Assembly (NCBI GenBank): GCA_900541125.1
Contig: UQIK01000011.1
Span: 1-64,000, forward strand
Reading direction: 5' to 3'
Origin: an uncultured Collinsella sp.
Lineage (GTDB): Bacteria > Actinomycetota > Coriobacteriia > Coriobacteriales > Coriobacteriaceae
Length of the DNA stretch: 64,000 nucleotides
In this document: in pieces, positions 34,146 through 44,000 of the stretch
How the letters are laid out: each line of letters starts with the position of its first letter
Position numbering within the stretch: the first letter of the stretch is position 1
Notes under the pieces: model-generated
What the model saw: only the letters and a program-made list of their open reading frames with translations
Told to the model about the DNA's origin: nothing
Database searches by the model: none
Translations under genes and position numbers: made by a program

Positions 34146-35351
34146 ATGAGCGGACTGATTATCGATAGCGAAGCCTGTATCGGCTGCGGTCGCTGCGTTC
34201 GCGCCTGTGCCTCGGGCGGCATCGTAGTGGAAGGCGAGCGACCCAGCCGATGCGCCCGCGTAACCGACGGCTGCATCCTATGCGGTGGGTGCGTCGACGC
34301 CTGCCCTGTCAACGCTATCTCGATCGAGCGTGACGAGGCCGCTGGTGCGGTGGACCTTGATGCATATCGAGACATTTGGGTATTCGCGCAGACCGACGAG
34401 CACGATACGGTGACTCCCGTTGCCTATGAGCTTATGGGCAAGGGCCGCGAGCTTGCCGATGCTCGCGACTGCCGTCTGGTGGCACTGATCGGTATGGGTC
34501 CCGAGGGTTCTCTCGGCGACCTGGAGCATCTGGTTTGCGCGGGCGCCGACGAAGTCCTGGCCTGTCGCGACGAGCGCCTGCGCCAAAACGATGCGGAGGT
34601 CTACGCCCGCTTGATCTGCGATTTGGTAGCCGAACGCAAACCCGAGGCCATCCTATACGGTGCGACCGCTTTTGGCCGCGAACTGGCACCCGGCGTTGCC
34701 GTGCGCTTGCAGACGGGCCTTACGGCTGACTGCACCGTACTTTCGATGGATACGGAGACGGGACTGCTGCAACAGACGCGTCCGGCGTTTGGCGGCAACC
34801 TGATGGCCACCATCGTCTGCCCCAATCATCGTCCCCAGATGGCAACGGTTCGTCCCGGCATCTTTAAGGCGCCCGACTTTGACTACGACCGCTCCGGCAC
34901 GATCACCCAGATATCGCTTGCGGATGATGCTAAGGCTCGTGTCGAGATCTCGATTCCCGCCGAGGAGTGGAGGCAGCAGGCCTCGATCGCCGATGCCGAA
35001 CGCTTGGTCGTGGTGGGCCGCGGCATTGGCTCCAAGAAGAATCTGCCCCTGATGCGAAGGCTCGCCGAGGCTCTGGGAGCCGAGCTTGGTTGCACGCGAC
35101 CTGTCGTGGAGGCCGGCTGGTTGGAGTATCGCCATCAGATTGGCCAGACCGGCGTATCGGTTTCGCCCAAGCTTCTCGTGAGTATCGGTGTTTCGGGCGC
35201 CATCCAGCATCTTGCCGGCATCGGTGGGGCAGAGTGCATTATCGCCATCAACGAGGACCCGGATGCCCCCATCTTTGGTGCTGCCCAGTACAAGGTTGTC
35301 GGCGATGCCGTCGAGGTCGTCGAGGAACTGCTGGCCCAGCTTGAGCGCTAG
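34146..35351 (+). CDS. etfA: EtfA with N-terminal ferredoxin domain
   Basis: The 401-aa EtfA starts with a 2[4Fe-4S] ferredoxin domain: Cys11, Cys14, Cys17, Cys21 in CIGCGRCVRAC and Cys43, Cys46, Cys49, Cys53 in CILCGGCVDAC. The FAD domain follows (TGLTADCTVLSMDTETG, RPAFGGNLMATIV, IGVSGAIQHLAGI). The ferredoxin extension is typical of Etf partners of confurcating lactate dehydrogenases. It begins at the base after the etfB stop. Its 3' end overlaps the convergent HD-hydrolase gene by 4 bp, so no separate terminator fits between them. Confidence 0.93.
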   Translation: MSGLIIDSEACIGCGRCVRACASGGIVVEGERPSRCARVTDGCILCGGCVDACPVNAISIERDEAAGAVDLDAYRDIWVFAQTDEHDTVTPVAYELMGKGRELADARDCRLVALIGMGPEGSLGDLEHLVCAGADEVLACRDERLRQNDAEVYARLICDLVAERKPEAILYGATAFGRELAPGVAVRLQTGLTADCTVLSMDTETGLLQQTRPAFGGNLMATIVCPNHRPQMATVRPGIFKAPDFDYDRSGTITQISLADDAKARVEISIPAEEWRQQASIADAERLVVVGRGIGSKKNLPLMRRLAEALGAELGCTRPVVEAGWLEYRHQIGQTGVSVSPKLLVSIGVSGAIQHLAGIGGAECIIAINEDPDAPIFGAAQYKVVGDAVEVVEELLAQLER

Positions 35352-36160
35352 GCGCGCGCCAGCCAGTCGCGCATCTCGTCCTTAAGGCGGCTCCAAGTCG
35401 CCTGCGTGGCGGGGTCGGTAAAGGGCCGCGTAATGCCAAAGGGCGCGTCGAGCAGGCGGTGGATATCGCCCTGTTCGCGCGCCAGCGCGCGGCTTGCTGG
35501 ATAGACGAGCTCAAACATAAAGCAGATGAGTCCCACCAGGTAGTCTGCGGGCTCGTTGCGTTCATCGCGTGCGACGCAGCGGTGCTCGTCAAAGGCGGCA
35601 AGTGTCGGCGACGAGAAACGGCTGCCGAGAAACGTCTTCTCGTCCACCTTGAGGATGGTGTCGACGGTGCTGTCGGCGATGGTGCGCATAATGTCGATCT
35701 TGTCACCATCGCGCACGATATCGCAGAAGCACCGTGTACGCTCGTCGAGTAGTGCCGGCAGGCGAAAGTCGCTGTGATAGGCGATGCTCGCTCGGATGAG
35801 CTCGTCATGCGCACCGGTTTCGATAAAGTCACGGATGTTTGTCGTGGCGGGTGCATCGGCGGGATTCTCGCCAAAGAGGACCTCGATGCCCAGCGCCGCA
35901 TGGCTCATGCTCTCGGCGTCCTTAAAGGTGTCCCAGCGTCGCAGCTGCTCAAAGCGGCCCATATCGTGTAGCAGGCCGCAAAGCCATGCCAGGTCAATAT
36001 CTTCTGACGACCAGCCCTGCTCGCGCGCTACGGCATCGCATGCCTCGGCCACGTGGTGCGTATGCTCGATTTTGAGCGCGATGCGTGGGTTGGTGGCGTC
36101 GTAGGCATCGGTGTAGCTTTTGAAGGCCGCGCGCGCCCGGTCTCGATCGATAGCTGTCAT
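35348..36160 (-). CDS. HD-domain phosphohydrolase
   Basis: The 270-aa protein has a conserved HD metal site: HTHHVAEAC (about 33-41) and LLHDMGRFE (about 63-71), then DGDKIDIMRTI. HD proteins hydrolyse phosphodiesters or nucleotides; the substrate is unknown. AGGAAG precedes the ATG. It is read convergently with etfA, with a 4-bp overlap. Confidence 0.82.
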   Translation of the reverse strand: MTAIDRDRARAAFKSYTDAYDATNPRIALKIEHTHHVAEACDAVAREQGWSSEDIDLAWLCGLLHDMGRFEQLRRWDTFKDAESMSHAALGIEVLFGENPADAPATTNIRDFIETGAHDELIRASIAYHSDFRLPALLDERTRCFCDIVRDGDKIDIMRTIADSTVDTILKVDEKTFLGSRFSSPTLAAFDEHRCVARDERNEPADYLVGLICFMFELVYPASRALAREQGDIHRLLDAPFGITRPFTDPATQATWSRLKDEMRDWLARA

Positions 36161-36286
36161 AATGACTTCCTAAAAAGTTGTGTCTTTCGATCCGGTGGCA
36201 ATTGTAGGTGAACTCGGTTGCTGTCGGATGATGATTCTGCCGTATCGCTACATGCGGCTCGGAGACCTTGTCAGGGTGAGAAGCGT

Positions 36287-36979
36287 ATGGTGCTCAAAAT
36301 CGTTAGAACCGTCTGGCCGGTGATGCTTACCTATGTTGCAATAGGCGCGCCGTGCGGAATGATCATGGGGCAGACGGGAATGGAGCCCTGGATGGTCTTT
36401 GCTCTGAGCAGCACGTTTGTGACGGGCAGCGGGCAGTTTATGATCTGCAACCTGTGGCTGGCGGGTGTGCCTGCAGCATCGATCGTCGCGAGCGTCGCCG
36501 CCGTCTCCTCGCGTTTTGCGCTTTACTCGGCATCGATCGCGCCGCATCTGACGGGTGCCTCGAAGTGTCAGACGCTGGCTGTTGCCGCGACACTTACCGA
36601 GGAGGCATACGGCATCTCGCTTGCCAAGTTGGTTGAAGGGGAGGATTGGGGCCCGCGTGAGTCCTTCGTGCTCAACGTGATCCTTATCGCAACATGGGAC
36701 GTTTCGTGTACGACGGGCGCCATCGTCGGCGCCGTTGTCGATGTTCCCACCGCCATTGCAGCCTTTGTCTGCACCTCACTCTTTATCTGCCTGCTCTTTT
36801 CGCAGCGGCTGTCGCGCGGCAATGTCGTGGCTGCTGTTATGGCTGCGGTGTCTGTCGCCATATGCAAGTTCTTGGGCCTCACGAATATTGCCGTGCCGGC
36901 AAGCGTCGTGGCCGGCATTGCCATTGCGTTGGCGTGCGATGCTGTATTTGACGGAAGAGGTGCCCGCGATGCCCGTTAA
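36287..36979 (+). CDS. azlC: branched-chain amino-acid exporter large subunit AzlC
   Basis: The 230-aa membrane protein is the AzlC family: seven or so hydrophobic segments and an early APCGMIMGQTG followed by STFVTGSGQFM. AzlCD export branched-chain amino acids or related compounds. The start at MVLKIVRTVW fits GAGAAG upstream; the frame is open 23 codons further. AzlD overlaps the 3' end by 11 bp. Confidence 0.87.
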   Translation: MVLKIVRTVWPVMLTYVAIGAPCGMIMGQTGMEPWMVFALSSTFVTGSGQFMICNLWLAGVPAASIVASVAAVSSRFALYSASIAPHLTGASKCQTLAVAATLTEEAYGISLAKLVEGEDWGPRESFVLNVILIATWDVSCTTGAIVGAVVDVPTAIAAFVCTSLFICLLFSQRLSRGNVVAAVMAAVSVAICKFLGLTNIAVPASVVAGIAIALACDAVFDGRGARDAR

Positions 36980-37292
36980 CGAGTTCTTGGTTCTGTGGCT
37001 GTCGTCGTGGGCTGCTATCGCGTTCTTTCGCATCGCGCCGGCGTTCGCCTTGCGCGGGCGGACCCTGTCGCCCCGTATTACCGAGGCCCTGGGCTATATC
37101 CCGCCCGCTGCCTTTGCCGCGCTGGTCGCCAACGACTTGGTGAGCCCCGGCGCGTTCGACGCGGGACTCTGGCCTGCCTTGGTTCCCTGGATTGCGGCCG
37201 CCGGCGTCGTGGTCGTGGCGGTCAAGACAAAATCGATGCTGTGGTGCTGCGTCTCGGGCATCGTACTCTATATCGTCTTGAGCCTTATATAG
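36969..37292 (+). CDS. azlD: AzlD small subunit of a branched-chain amino-acid exporter
   Basis: The 107-aa hydrophobic protein has four membrane segments and the RITEALGYIPPAAFAALV pattern of AzlD. It overlaps azlC by 11 bp and is translationally coupled to it. The start at MPVNEF is preceded by AGAGG; longer in-frame readings run through azlC. Confidence 0.87.
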   Translation: MPVNEFLVLWLSSWAAIAFFRIAPAFALRGRTLSPRITEALGYIPPAAFAALVANDLVSPGAFDAGLWPALVPWIAAAGVVVVAVKTKSMLWCCVSGIVLYIVLSLI

Positions 37293-37442
37293 GGGTGGCG
37301 TCGCGGGCGCCGAATCTCGTTCCATCCCAACTTGTCGAATTTTTCACCGAGCTGGTCTATTTCTTCTGGTACCATGGTCAAACTTTACTGTAGCAAAGCA
37401 TGACGTGGGCTTTTGTTCCGCGTCAGCGGAAATGGGGGTTTC

Positions 37443-38465
37443 ATGGCACAGGAAGCGACTGCCAACGAGCAAAAGAAATTCAAGGTTCCGCGCATCCCGG
37501 GCGACATCATGATCTATCCGATGATCGTCGGTCTTTTGCTCAACACCTTCTGCCCGCAGGTTTTTGAGATCGGCGGCTTCTTTACGGCTGCCTGCCGCGG
37601 TGGCTCCAATACCATCGTCGCCGCGATCCTGCTGTTCGTGGGCGCCGGCATCAGCTTTAAGTCCACGCCGGGCGCCATCAAGACCGGTATCGTCGTGCTG
37701 ATTCCCAAGCTGGTCGTCGCAGCGGCTCTCGGCCTAGGCGTGGCATATTTCTTTAACGACAACTTCCTGGGTCTGAGCTCCGTGTCTATCATCGGCGGCA
37801 TTACGTTTTGCAACATGGCGCTCTATACGGGCATTATGGGCGAGTTCGGCGATGAGTCCGAGCAGGGCGCCGTCGGTATCCTGTTCTTTACGGCCGGCCC
37901 CGCCGTCACGATGATCATCCTTGGTGTTTCGGGTCTTGCCAACATCCCTGTCGGTACTATCATCGGCTCCATTTTGCCGCTCGTTATCGGCATGGTTCTG
38001 GGCAACCTGTTCCCGTTTATCAAGAACCTGCTGGTTCCCGGTTCCAACCCTGCGATTGCCGTCATCGGATTTCAGCTTGGCGCGTCCATGAGCCTGTCGA
38101 GCTTTATCACCGGCGGTATTTCCGGCATCTTGCTGGGCCTTGTCACGCTGTTTGTCGTCGGTCCCATCACCTTTGCGTTCGAGCGCCTGTGCGGTGGTAA
38201 CGGCAAGGCTGCCGTGGCTTGTTCCACCATCGCCGGCACGGCTATGACCACGCCGGTTGCTCTCGCCGAGGTCGCGCCGCGCTACGCCGAGCTTGCGCCC
38301 ACCGCGTACGCCCAGATCGCCACTGCCGTTATCATCACGGCAATCATGGCTCCGATTCTGACCGGCTGGGTCGACAAGAAGTTCTGCCAGGGCAAGGAGG
38401 ACCTGTCGCCTGCCGGTGTCGAGGCCATCGAGGAGGCCGTCGCGACCGACATCGATGGCGAGTAA
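37443..38465 (+). CDS. kdgT: 2-keto-3-deoxygluconate permease
   Basis: The 340-aa membrane protein matches the KdgT family of proton symporters for 2-keto-3-deoxygluconate from pectin or uronic acid breakdown. It has about ten membrane segments, with MIYPMIVGLLLNTFCPQV near the start and GNGKAAVACSTIAGTAMTTP late. GGGGG precedes the ATG at 37443. No kdgK or kdgA is adjacent. The short intergenic region upstream (37293-37442) has no clear feature. Confidence 0.9.
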   Translation: MAQEATANEQKKFKVPRIPGDIMIYPMIVGLLLNTFCPQVFEIGGFFTAACRGGSNTIVAAILLFVGAGISFKSTPGAIKTGIVVLIPKLVVAAALGLGVAYFFNDNFLGLSSVSIIGGITFCNMALYTGIMGEFGDESEQGAVGILFFTAGPAVTMIILGVSGLANIPVGTIIGSILPLVIGMVLGNLFPFIKNLLVPGSNPAIAVIGFQLGASMSLSSFITGGISGILLGLVTLFVVGPITFAFERLCGGNGKAAVACSTIAGTAMTTPVALAEVAPRYAELAPTAYAQIATAVIITAIMAPILTGWVDKKFCQGKEDLSPAGVEAIEEAVATDIDGE

Positions 38466-38511
38466 CGGCCGTTACCGATAATTGATTCCGGCGTGCAATT
38501 CGCGCCGTCCG

Positions 38512-38553
38512 AGCGCCCGAACAGAAACTGTTTTGCAGTGATGTTCGGGCGCT
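38512..38553 (+). terminator. terminator after kdgT
   Basis: AGCGCCCGAAC (38512-38522) pairs perfectly with GTTCGGGCGCT (38543-38553), with an inner ACTG/CAGT stem; TTGCTATG follows. The U run is short. Confidence 0.65.
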
Positions 38554-38654
38554 TTGCTATGATTCCCTTTACCCCTGCGGAGTAAAGGGGTGTTTATTGC
38601 CCTGATTCGAATTGGGCGATTCTGACCATTCGGATATTGAAGGGATGGCGTCTA

Positions 38655-39797
38655 GTGGTTAAGGCACTCAAGATTGAGATATTCCTGCTATGCATGATTG
38701 TTCTTATCGGGCTTGCCGCGCGAAGTCGTCGCTCCTTGTTCTCGAGCACCCTGCAGCTATTGTTTAGCATGCTTGGCTACACCTCTGCCGCGTACATATT
38801 ATTCGATATGATCTGGACGTTTTCGGATGGTGCGGACGGCACGTTGGGTATTGCTGCCAACTGGATTTCCAACGCGGTTTCGTTTTCGCTCTTTGCCATC
38901 GCGTGTCTCATTTGGTTTATCTATTCCGAGACGATGCAGGGCTCTCGCCTTGTGACCTCGCGCTATAGGGTGGTGCTTGCAACGTTGCCTACGGCTCTGG
39001 TGGTCGTGCTGGCGTTTACCAGTTACTGGACGCACGCCCTGTTCTATATCGATTCGCAGGGCGTGTATCGTCGCGGCTTTGCTTATATGATCCAGCCCAT
39101 TGTCAGCTACTGTTACGTTATACATGCGTCCCTGCATGCGTTTGTGCAATCTCGCAGGGTCGAGAGCCTACAGACGAAGGCTATCTATCGAACCTTGGCA
39201 TTTTTCGCCATTCCGGCCCTGGTGGGCGGTACCTTTCAGGTCGTATACTCGGTGCCCGGCCTTTGTGTCGGCATAATGATTAGCATGTTGCTGCTCTACA
39301 TCATCTGCCAGGAGCAGCTCATCTCGACCGACCCGTTGACTGGCCTCAACAATCGCAACCGTTTTGAGACCTATATCCTGTCGCTCTTCTCAAATGTGGA
39401 TCAGGCCGAAGATGTGTATCTGCTCATGATGGACGCCGACGGCTTTAAGCAGATTAACGATCGCTATGGACATGTGGAGGGCGACCATGCTCTTCAGGTT
39501 ATATCCGCTGCGCTCAAAGAGGTCTGCTCGGCGTCTGGTGGCTTTATCGCACGCTACGGTGGCGATGAGTTCGTGGTGCTCCAAAAGGCAGTGGCGGAAC
39601 AGGATATCATGCATCTGTGCGCGACAATCAACGACGAGCTCGCGCATGCCGAGGTGCCGTATGCATTGCGGATGTCCATCGGTTACGCGCGGGTCGGCGA
39701 TAGTGTTGATACCTGGCAAGACTTACTTCGCGCTGCCGATGCGGAGCTCTACCGCGTCAAGGCCGAGAAAAAGAAAGCCGGCGTACAAATACGCTAG
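38655..39797 (+). CDS. membrane diguanylate cyclase (GGDEF)
   Basis: The 380-aa protein has about seven N-terminal membrane segments and a C-terminal GGDEF domain with DADGFKQINDRYGH and the catalytic GGDEF at about residues 302-306 (YGGDEF). It is predicted to make c-di-GMP from GTP. The RxxD inhibitory site is not in its usual place. GTG at 38655 is chosen because AAGGGA lies 9 bases upstream; a TTG at 38637 is less likely. No EAL or PilZ gene is nearby. Confidence 0.87.
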   Translation: MVKALKIEIFLLCMIVLIGLAARSRRSLFSSTLQLLFSMLGYTSAAYILFDMIWTFSDGADGTLGIAANWISNAVSFSLFAIACLIWFIYSETMQGSRLVTSRYRVVLATLPTALVVVLAFTSYWTHALFYIDSQGVYRRGFAYMIQPIVSYCYVIHASLHAFVQSRRVESLQTKAIYRTLAFFAIPALVGGTFQVVYSVPGLCVGIMISMLLLYIICQEQLISTDPLTGLNNRNRFETYILSLFSNVDQAEDVYLLMMDADGFKQINDRYGHVEGDHALQVISAALKEVCSASGGFIARYGGDEFVVLQKAVAEQDIMHLCATINDELAHAEVPYALRMSIGYARVGDSVDTWQDLLRAADAELYRVKAEKKKAGVQIR

Positions 39798-39802
39798 AAA
39801 AG

Positions 39803-39839
39803 GGGCATACGACCGCATTGATGGTCGTGCGCCCTTTTT
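39803..39839 (+). terminator. terminator after the diguanylate cyclase gene
   Basis: GGGC-ATA-CGACC pairs with GGTCG-TGC-GCCC (39803-39834), followed by TTTTT (39835-39839). Confidence 0.85.
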
Positions 39840-39986
39840 GCGTTTGCGGGGGCCACCGGCCATAACGCCCAGGCGCGGTGCGGCAAGACGAGCGTCTGCC
39901 GCCGCGGCTCGGTACGAAATCAACGAGAGCCAGTGCATTCCATTAAGCTAAAGTGTGTGAAGGCTCTCTCTAAAAAGGTGAGCTCG

Positions 39987-40922
39987 CTAGGCTTTTTTGG
40001 GTTTGTTGACGATGATTATGCCGCCGCAGACCAACAGCAGGGCAACAAGTACGGTAACGGGGCTCGTGCCAGCGCCCTCGCCGAGCAGCAGCGCGCTCAG
40101 CAGTACGCCAAAGACCGGGTTCATAAACCCAAAGACCGAGACGCGGCTGACGGGGTTGACGGCAAGCAGGCGCGACCACAGCGAGTAGGCGACCGCGGAG
40201 ATAAGCGCCATGTAGATGATGAGCGCGATGGCGGGGGCAATTTCGGTGGGGGACAACGTGCCGCCCATCAAAAACCCGATGGCGGTAAGGACCACGCCAC
40301 CGACTAAAAACTGCCAGCCGGCGAGCAAGACGCCGTCGTGCTCGCGCGAGAAGATGCCAATCAGGCAGGTCGAAAGGGCACCCGCGACGGTGGAGGCTAG
40401 GATAAAGCCCTCGCCATCGAGCCTGAAGCCAAAGGTGCCATCCGCGCCCGAAAGGTTGACGAGAGCGACGCCGGCAAAGCCCAGCGCACAGCCAAGCACC
40501 TTGGCCGTATTGAGCTTCTCGGTGCGAAACGCCAGGGCGGCAAAGAGGATTGCGAGGAAGTTGGCGCTGGCCTCGATGATGGAGCTCGACATGGCGCTGG
40601 CGCGCGAGAGGCCCAGATAGAAAAAGAAGTACTGCCCGATAGTCTGGAAGAGCGACAAGACAAAGATGGGCTTGATGTCGCGAGCCTGCGGAATGAGGGG
40701 GCGGCGTTGGGCCGCACTCATCCCAACGATAACCAGGGCGCCGGCAAGCGTGAAGCGCAAGCCCGCAAAGAGCAGCTGCGAGGCGCTATCGTGCGCTGGG
40801 ATACCAAAGAGTGCGTAACCGATCTTGATACAGGGAAAGGCCGATCCCCAGAGTGCACAGCAGACGAGGCAGCCCAGGATGAGTCCGGGCAGGGTGGCGA
40901 GATACGGCTTGCGGCTTTCCAT
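39987..40922 (-). CDS. EamA/DMT-family metabolite exporter
   Basis: The 311-aa protein has ten membrane segments as two EamA halves (about 10-150 and 165-305), with ALWGSAFPCIKIGYAL early and SRVSVFGFMNPVFGVLLSAL late. The substrate is unknown; relatives export amino acids or metabolites. AGGAAGGA precedes the ATG at 40922. The purL terminator lies just upstream, so it is transcribed separately. Confidence 0.9.
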   Translation of the reverse strand: MESRKPYLATLPGLILGCLVCCALWGSAFPCIKIGYALFGIPAHDSASQLLFAGLRFTLAGALVIVGMSAAQRRPLIPQARDIKPIFVLSLFQTIGQYFFFYLGLSRASAMSSSIIEASANFLAILFAALAFRTEKLNTAKVLGCALGFAGVALVNLSGADGTFGFRLDGEGFILASTVAGALSTCLIGIFSREHDGVLLAGWQFLVGGVVLTAIGFLMGGTLSPTEIAPAIALIIYMALISAVAYSLWSRLLAVNPVSRVSVFGFMNPVFGVLLSALLLGEGAGTSPVTVLVALLLVCGGIIIVNKPKKA

Positions 40923-40947
40923 GATGTCCTTCCTACATGCGCGAAGC

Positions 40948-40984
40948 AAAAAAGAACCCGCCACCGGATGTGCCGGTGGCGGGT
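40948..40984 (-). terminator. terminator of purL
   Basis: On the minus strand ACCCGCCACCGG pairs with CCGGTGGCGGGT (40956-40984) around a 5-base loop, followed by TTCTTTTTT (40955-40948). Confidence 0.9.
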
Positions 40985-41021
40985 GTTGTTACCCGAAGGG
41001 ATTGTACCCGATGGGAAAGGT

Positions 41022-44000
41022 TTAAGCGAAGTAGGCCACGCCGCTCTCAAAGATCGGCATGAACTTATCGCCGGGGACATGCTCGGGCACGTTGCGGTAC
41101 AGGTTGTCGCCGCGACGCTCGGCATGGCCCATCTTGCCCAGGACGCGGCCGTCGGGGCTCGTGATGCCCTCGATGGCGAGTGCGGAGCCGTTGGGGTTGA
41201 CGGAAAGGTCCATGCTGGGCTTGCCGTTCTCGCCCACGTACTGCGTGGCGACCTGGCCGTTGGCGATCAGCTGGGCGAGCACTTCGTCATTGGCGACAAA
41301 GCGGCCCTCGCCGTGGCTGATGGCGACGGTGTAGGGGTCGTCCAGGCTGCACTGCGACAGCCACGGGGACAAGTTGGACGAGATGCGGGTGCGCACCAGA
41401 CGGCTCTGGTGGCGACCGATGGTGTTGAACGTCAGCGTGGGCGCATCGGGCGTGGCGTCGACGATGTCGCCGTAGGGCACCAGGCCGAGCTTGATCAGGG
41501 CCTGGAAGCCGTTGCAGATGCCCAGCATCAGGCCATCGCGGGCCTTGAGCAGGTCGCGGACTGCCTCGGTGACCTCGGGAGCGCGGAAGAACGCCGTGAT
41601 GAACTTGGCAGAGCCGTCGGGCTCGTCGCCGCCCGAGAAGCCGCCGGGGATCATGACGATCTGGCTTGCACGGATGCGGCGGGCAAGCTCGTGGGTGCTC
41701 TCGGCGACGGCCTCGGGCGTGAGGTTGTTGATCACGAAGGTGTCGGCCTCGGCACCGGCGGCACGGAAGGCGCGGGCGCTGTCGTACTCGCAGTTGTTGC
41801 CGGGGAACACGGGGATGATCACGCGCGGGCGGGCGATCTTGGCGCCGCCGTACACGTGGATGTCCTTGGCGCGGAAGTCGATGGTCTCGACCTCGGGGGT
41901 CTCGCCGGCGCTGCGGTAGGCGAAGACGCCCTCGATGCCGCTCTCCCAGGCCTCCTGGAGCTCGGCGAGCTCGATGACCTCGGAGCCGGTGTCGATGACA
42001 TAGCCCTCGACGGTGGTGCCCAGGGGCTCGACGACAACGCCGTCGGCGACCTCGGGCAGCTCGGCATCCTCGGCGAGCTCGACGATAAAGCTGCCGTAAA
42101 GCGGGGTGAAGAGGCTCTCCACGTCTACATCCTCGGCAAGCTCGATACCGATCTGGTTACCGACGCACATCTTAAAGAGGCTCTCGGCGCCGCAGCCGTA
42201 GCCGGGCGTGGAGATGGCCAGGGCGTTGCCGGTAGCAGTGAGCGCCTCGACGGCGTCAAACGCGGCGAGCAGCTGCTGGGCGTCGGGACGGTAGTCCTCG
42301 CCATAGGTGGCGGGGGCGATGCGGACGACTCGGTGCGTGAGGCCCTTGAACTCGGGCGAGACGGCGCGGGCGGCCTTGCCCACGGCGACGGCGAAGCTGA
42401 TCAGGGTCGGCGGAACGTTGAGCTCGCCGGTCTCGTCCTCAAACGAACCGCTCATGGAGTCCTTGCCGCCGATGGCGCCGGCACCCAGGTCGACCTGGGC
42501 CATGAGGGCACCCAGGACGGCAGCCATGGGCTTGCCCCAACGCTCGGCCTCGGTGCGCAGACGCTCGAAGTACTCCTGGAAGGAGAGATAGGCGCGCTTG
42601 TGCTCAAAGCCGGCAGCCACGAGCTTGGCGATGGACTCGACCACGGACAGGTAGGCGCCCGCAAACTGGTCGGCCTCCATCAGATAGGGGTTGAAGCCCC
42701 ATGCCATGGCACTCGCCGTGGTGGTCTCGCCGTCCACGGGGAACTTGGCGACCATGGCCGAGCTGGGGGTGAGCTGCGTCTTGCCGCCAAAGGGCATGAG
42801 TACGGTCGCGGCGCCGATGGTGGAGTCGAAGCGCTCGGAAAGGCCCTTGTTGGAAGCGACGTTGAGGTCGGTGACGAGCGAGGTCATGCGCTCGGCGAGC
42901 GTGGTGCCGGCCCAGCTGGGCTGCCACACGCTACGGGCGCACACGTGGGCGACCTGGTGCTTGGGTGCGCCGTTGGAGTTGAGGAACTCGCGGGACAGGT
43001 CGACGATAGCGACGCCGTTCCAGGCCATGCGCATGCGCGGCTCAGCGGTAACCTCGGCGATAACGGTCGCCTCCAGGTTCTCCTCGGCGGCGTAGCCCAT
43101 GAACTCCTCGACGTCACCGTCGGCGACGGCGCAGGCCATGCGCTCCTGGGACTCAGAGATAGCGAGCTCGGTGCCGTCCAGGCCGTCGTACTTCTTGGTC
43201 ACGGTGTCCAGGTCGACATACAGGCCGTCGGCAAGCTCGCCCACGGCGACTGAGACGCCGCCGGCGCCAAAGTCGTTGCAGCGCTTGATCAGACGGCAGG
43301 CGTCGCCGCGGCGGAACAGGCGCTGCAGCTTGCGCTCGACCGGGGCGTTGCCCTTCTGGACCTCGGCACCCGAGGTCTCGATGGACTCGGTGTTCTGGGT
43401 CTTGGAGGAGCCGGTGGCGCCACCGATGCCATCGCGGCCGGTGCGGCCGCCCAGCAGGATGATCTTGTCGGTGGGGGCGGGGCACTCGCGACGAACGTGG
43501 TTTGCCGGGGTAGCGCCCACGACGGCGCCAACCTCCATGCGCTTGGCCACGTAACCGGGGTGATAGAGTTCGTTGACCTGACCGGTGGCAAGGCCGATCT
43601 GGTTGCCGTAGCTGGAGTAGCCGGCGGCGGCAGTGGTCACGAGCTTGCGCTGCGGCAGCTTACCCTCGAGCGTCTCGGAAACCGGGACGGTGGGGTCACC
43701 GGCGCCGGTGACACGCATGGCCTGGTACACGTAGCTGCGGCCCGAGAGCGGGTCGCGGATGGCGCCGCCCACGCAGGTGGCGGCACCGCCGAAGGGCTCG
43801 ATCTCGGTCGGGTGGTTGTGGGTCTCGTTCTTAAACAGGAACAGCCAGTCCTGGTCCTCGCCGTCGACATCGACCTTCACCTTGACGGTGCAGGCGTTGA
43901 TCTCCTCGGACTCGTCGACATCGGTCATGACGCCGGTCTTCTTAAGGTACTTGGCGCCGATGGTGCCCATGTCCATGAGGCAGACGGGCTTGGCGTCGCG

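Noticed and set aside
40707..43253. Very long open frame on the plus strand opposite purL
   Set aside because: It is a GC-rich shadow of the purL reading frame; the encoded protein is low-complexity with no domains, and purL motifs on the other strand are complete.
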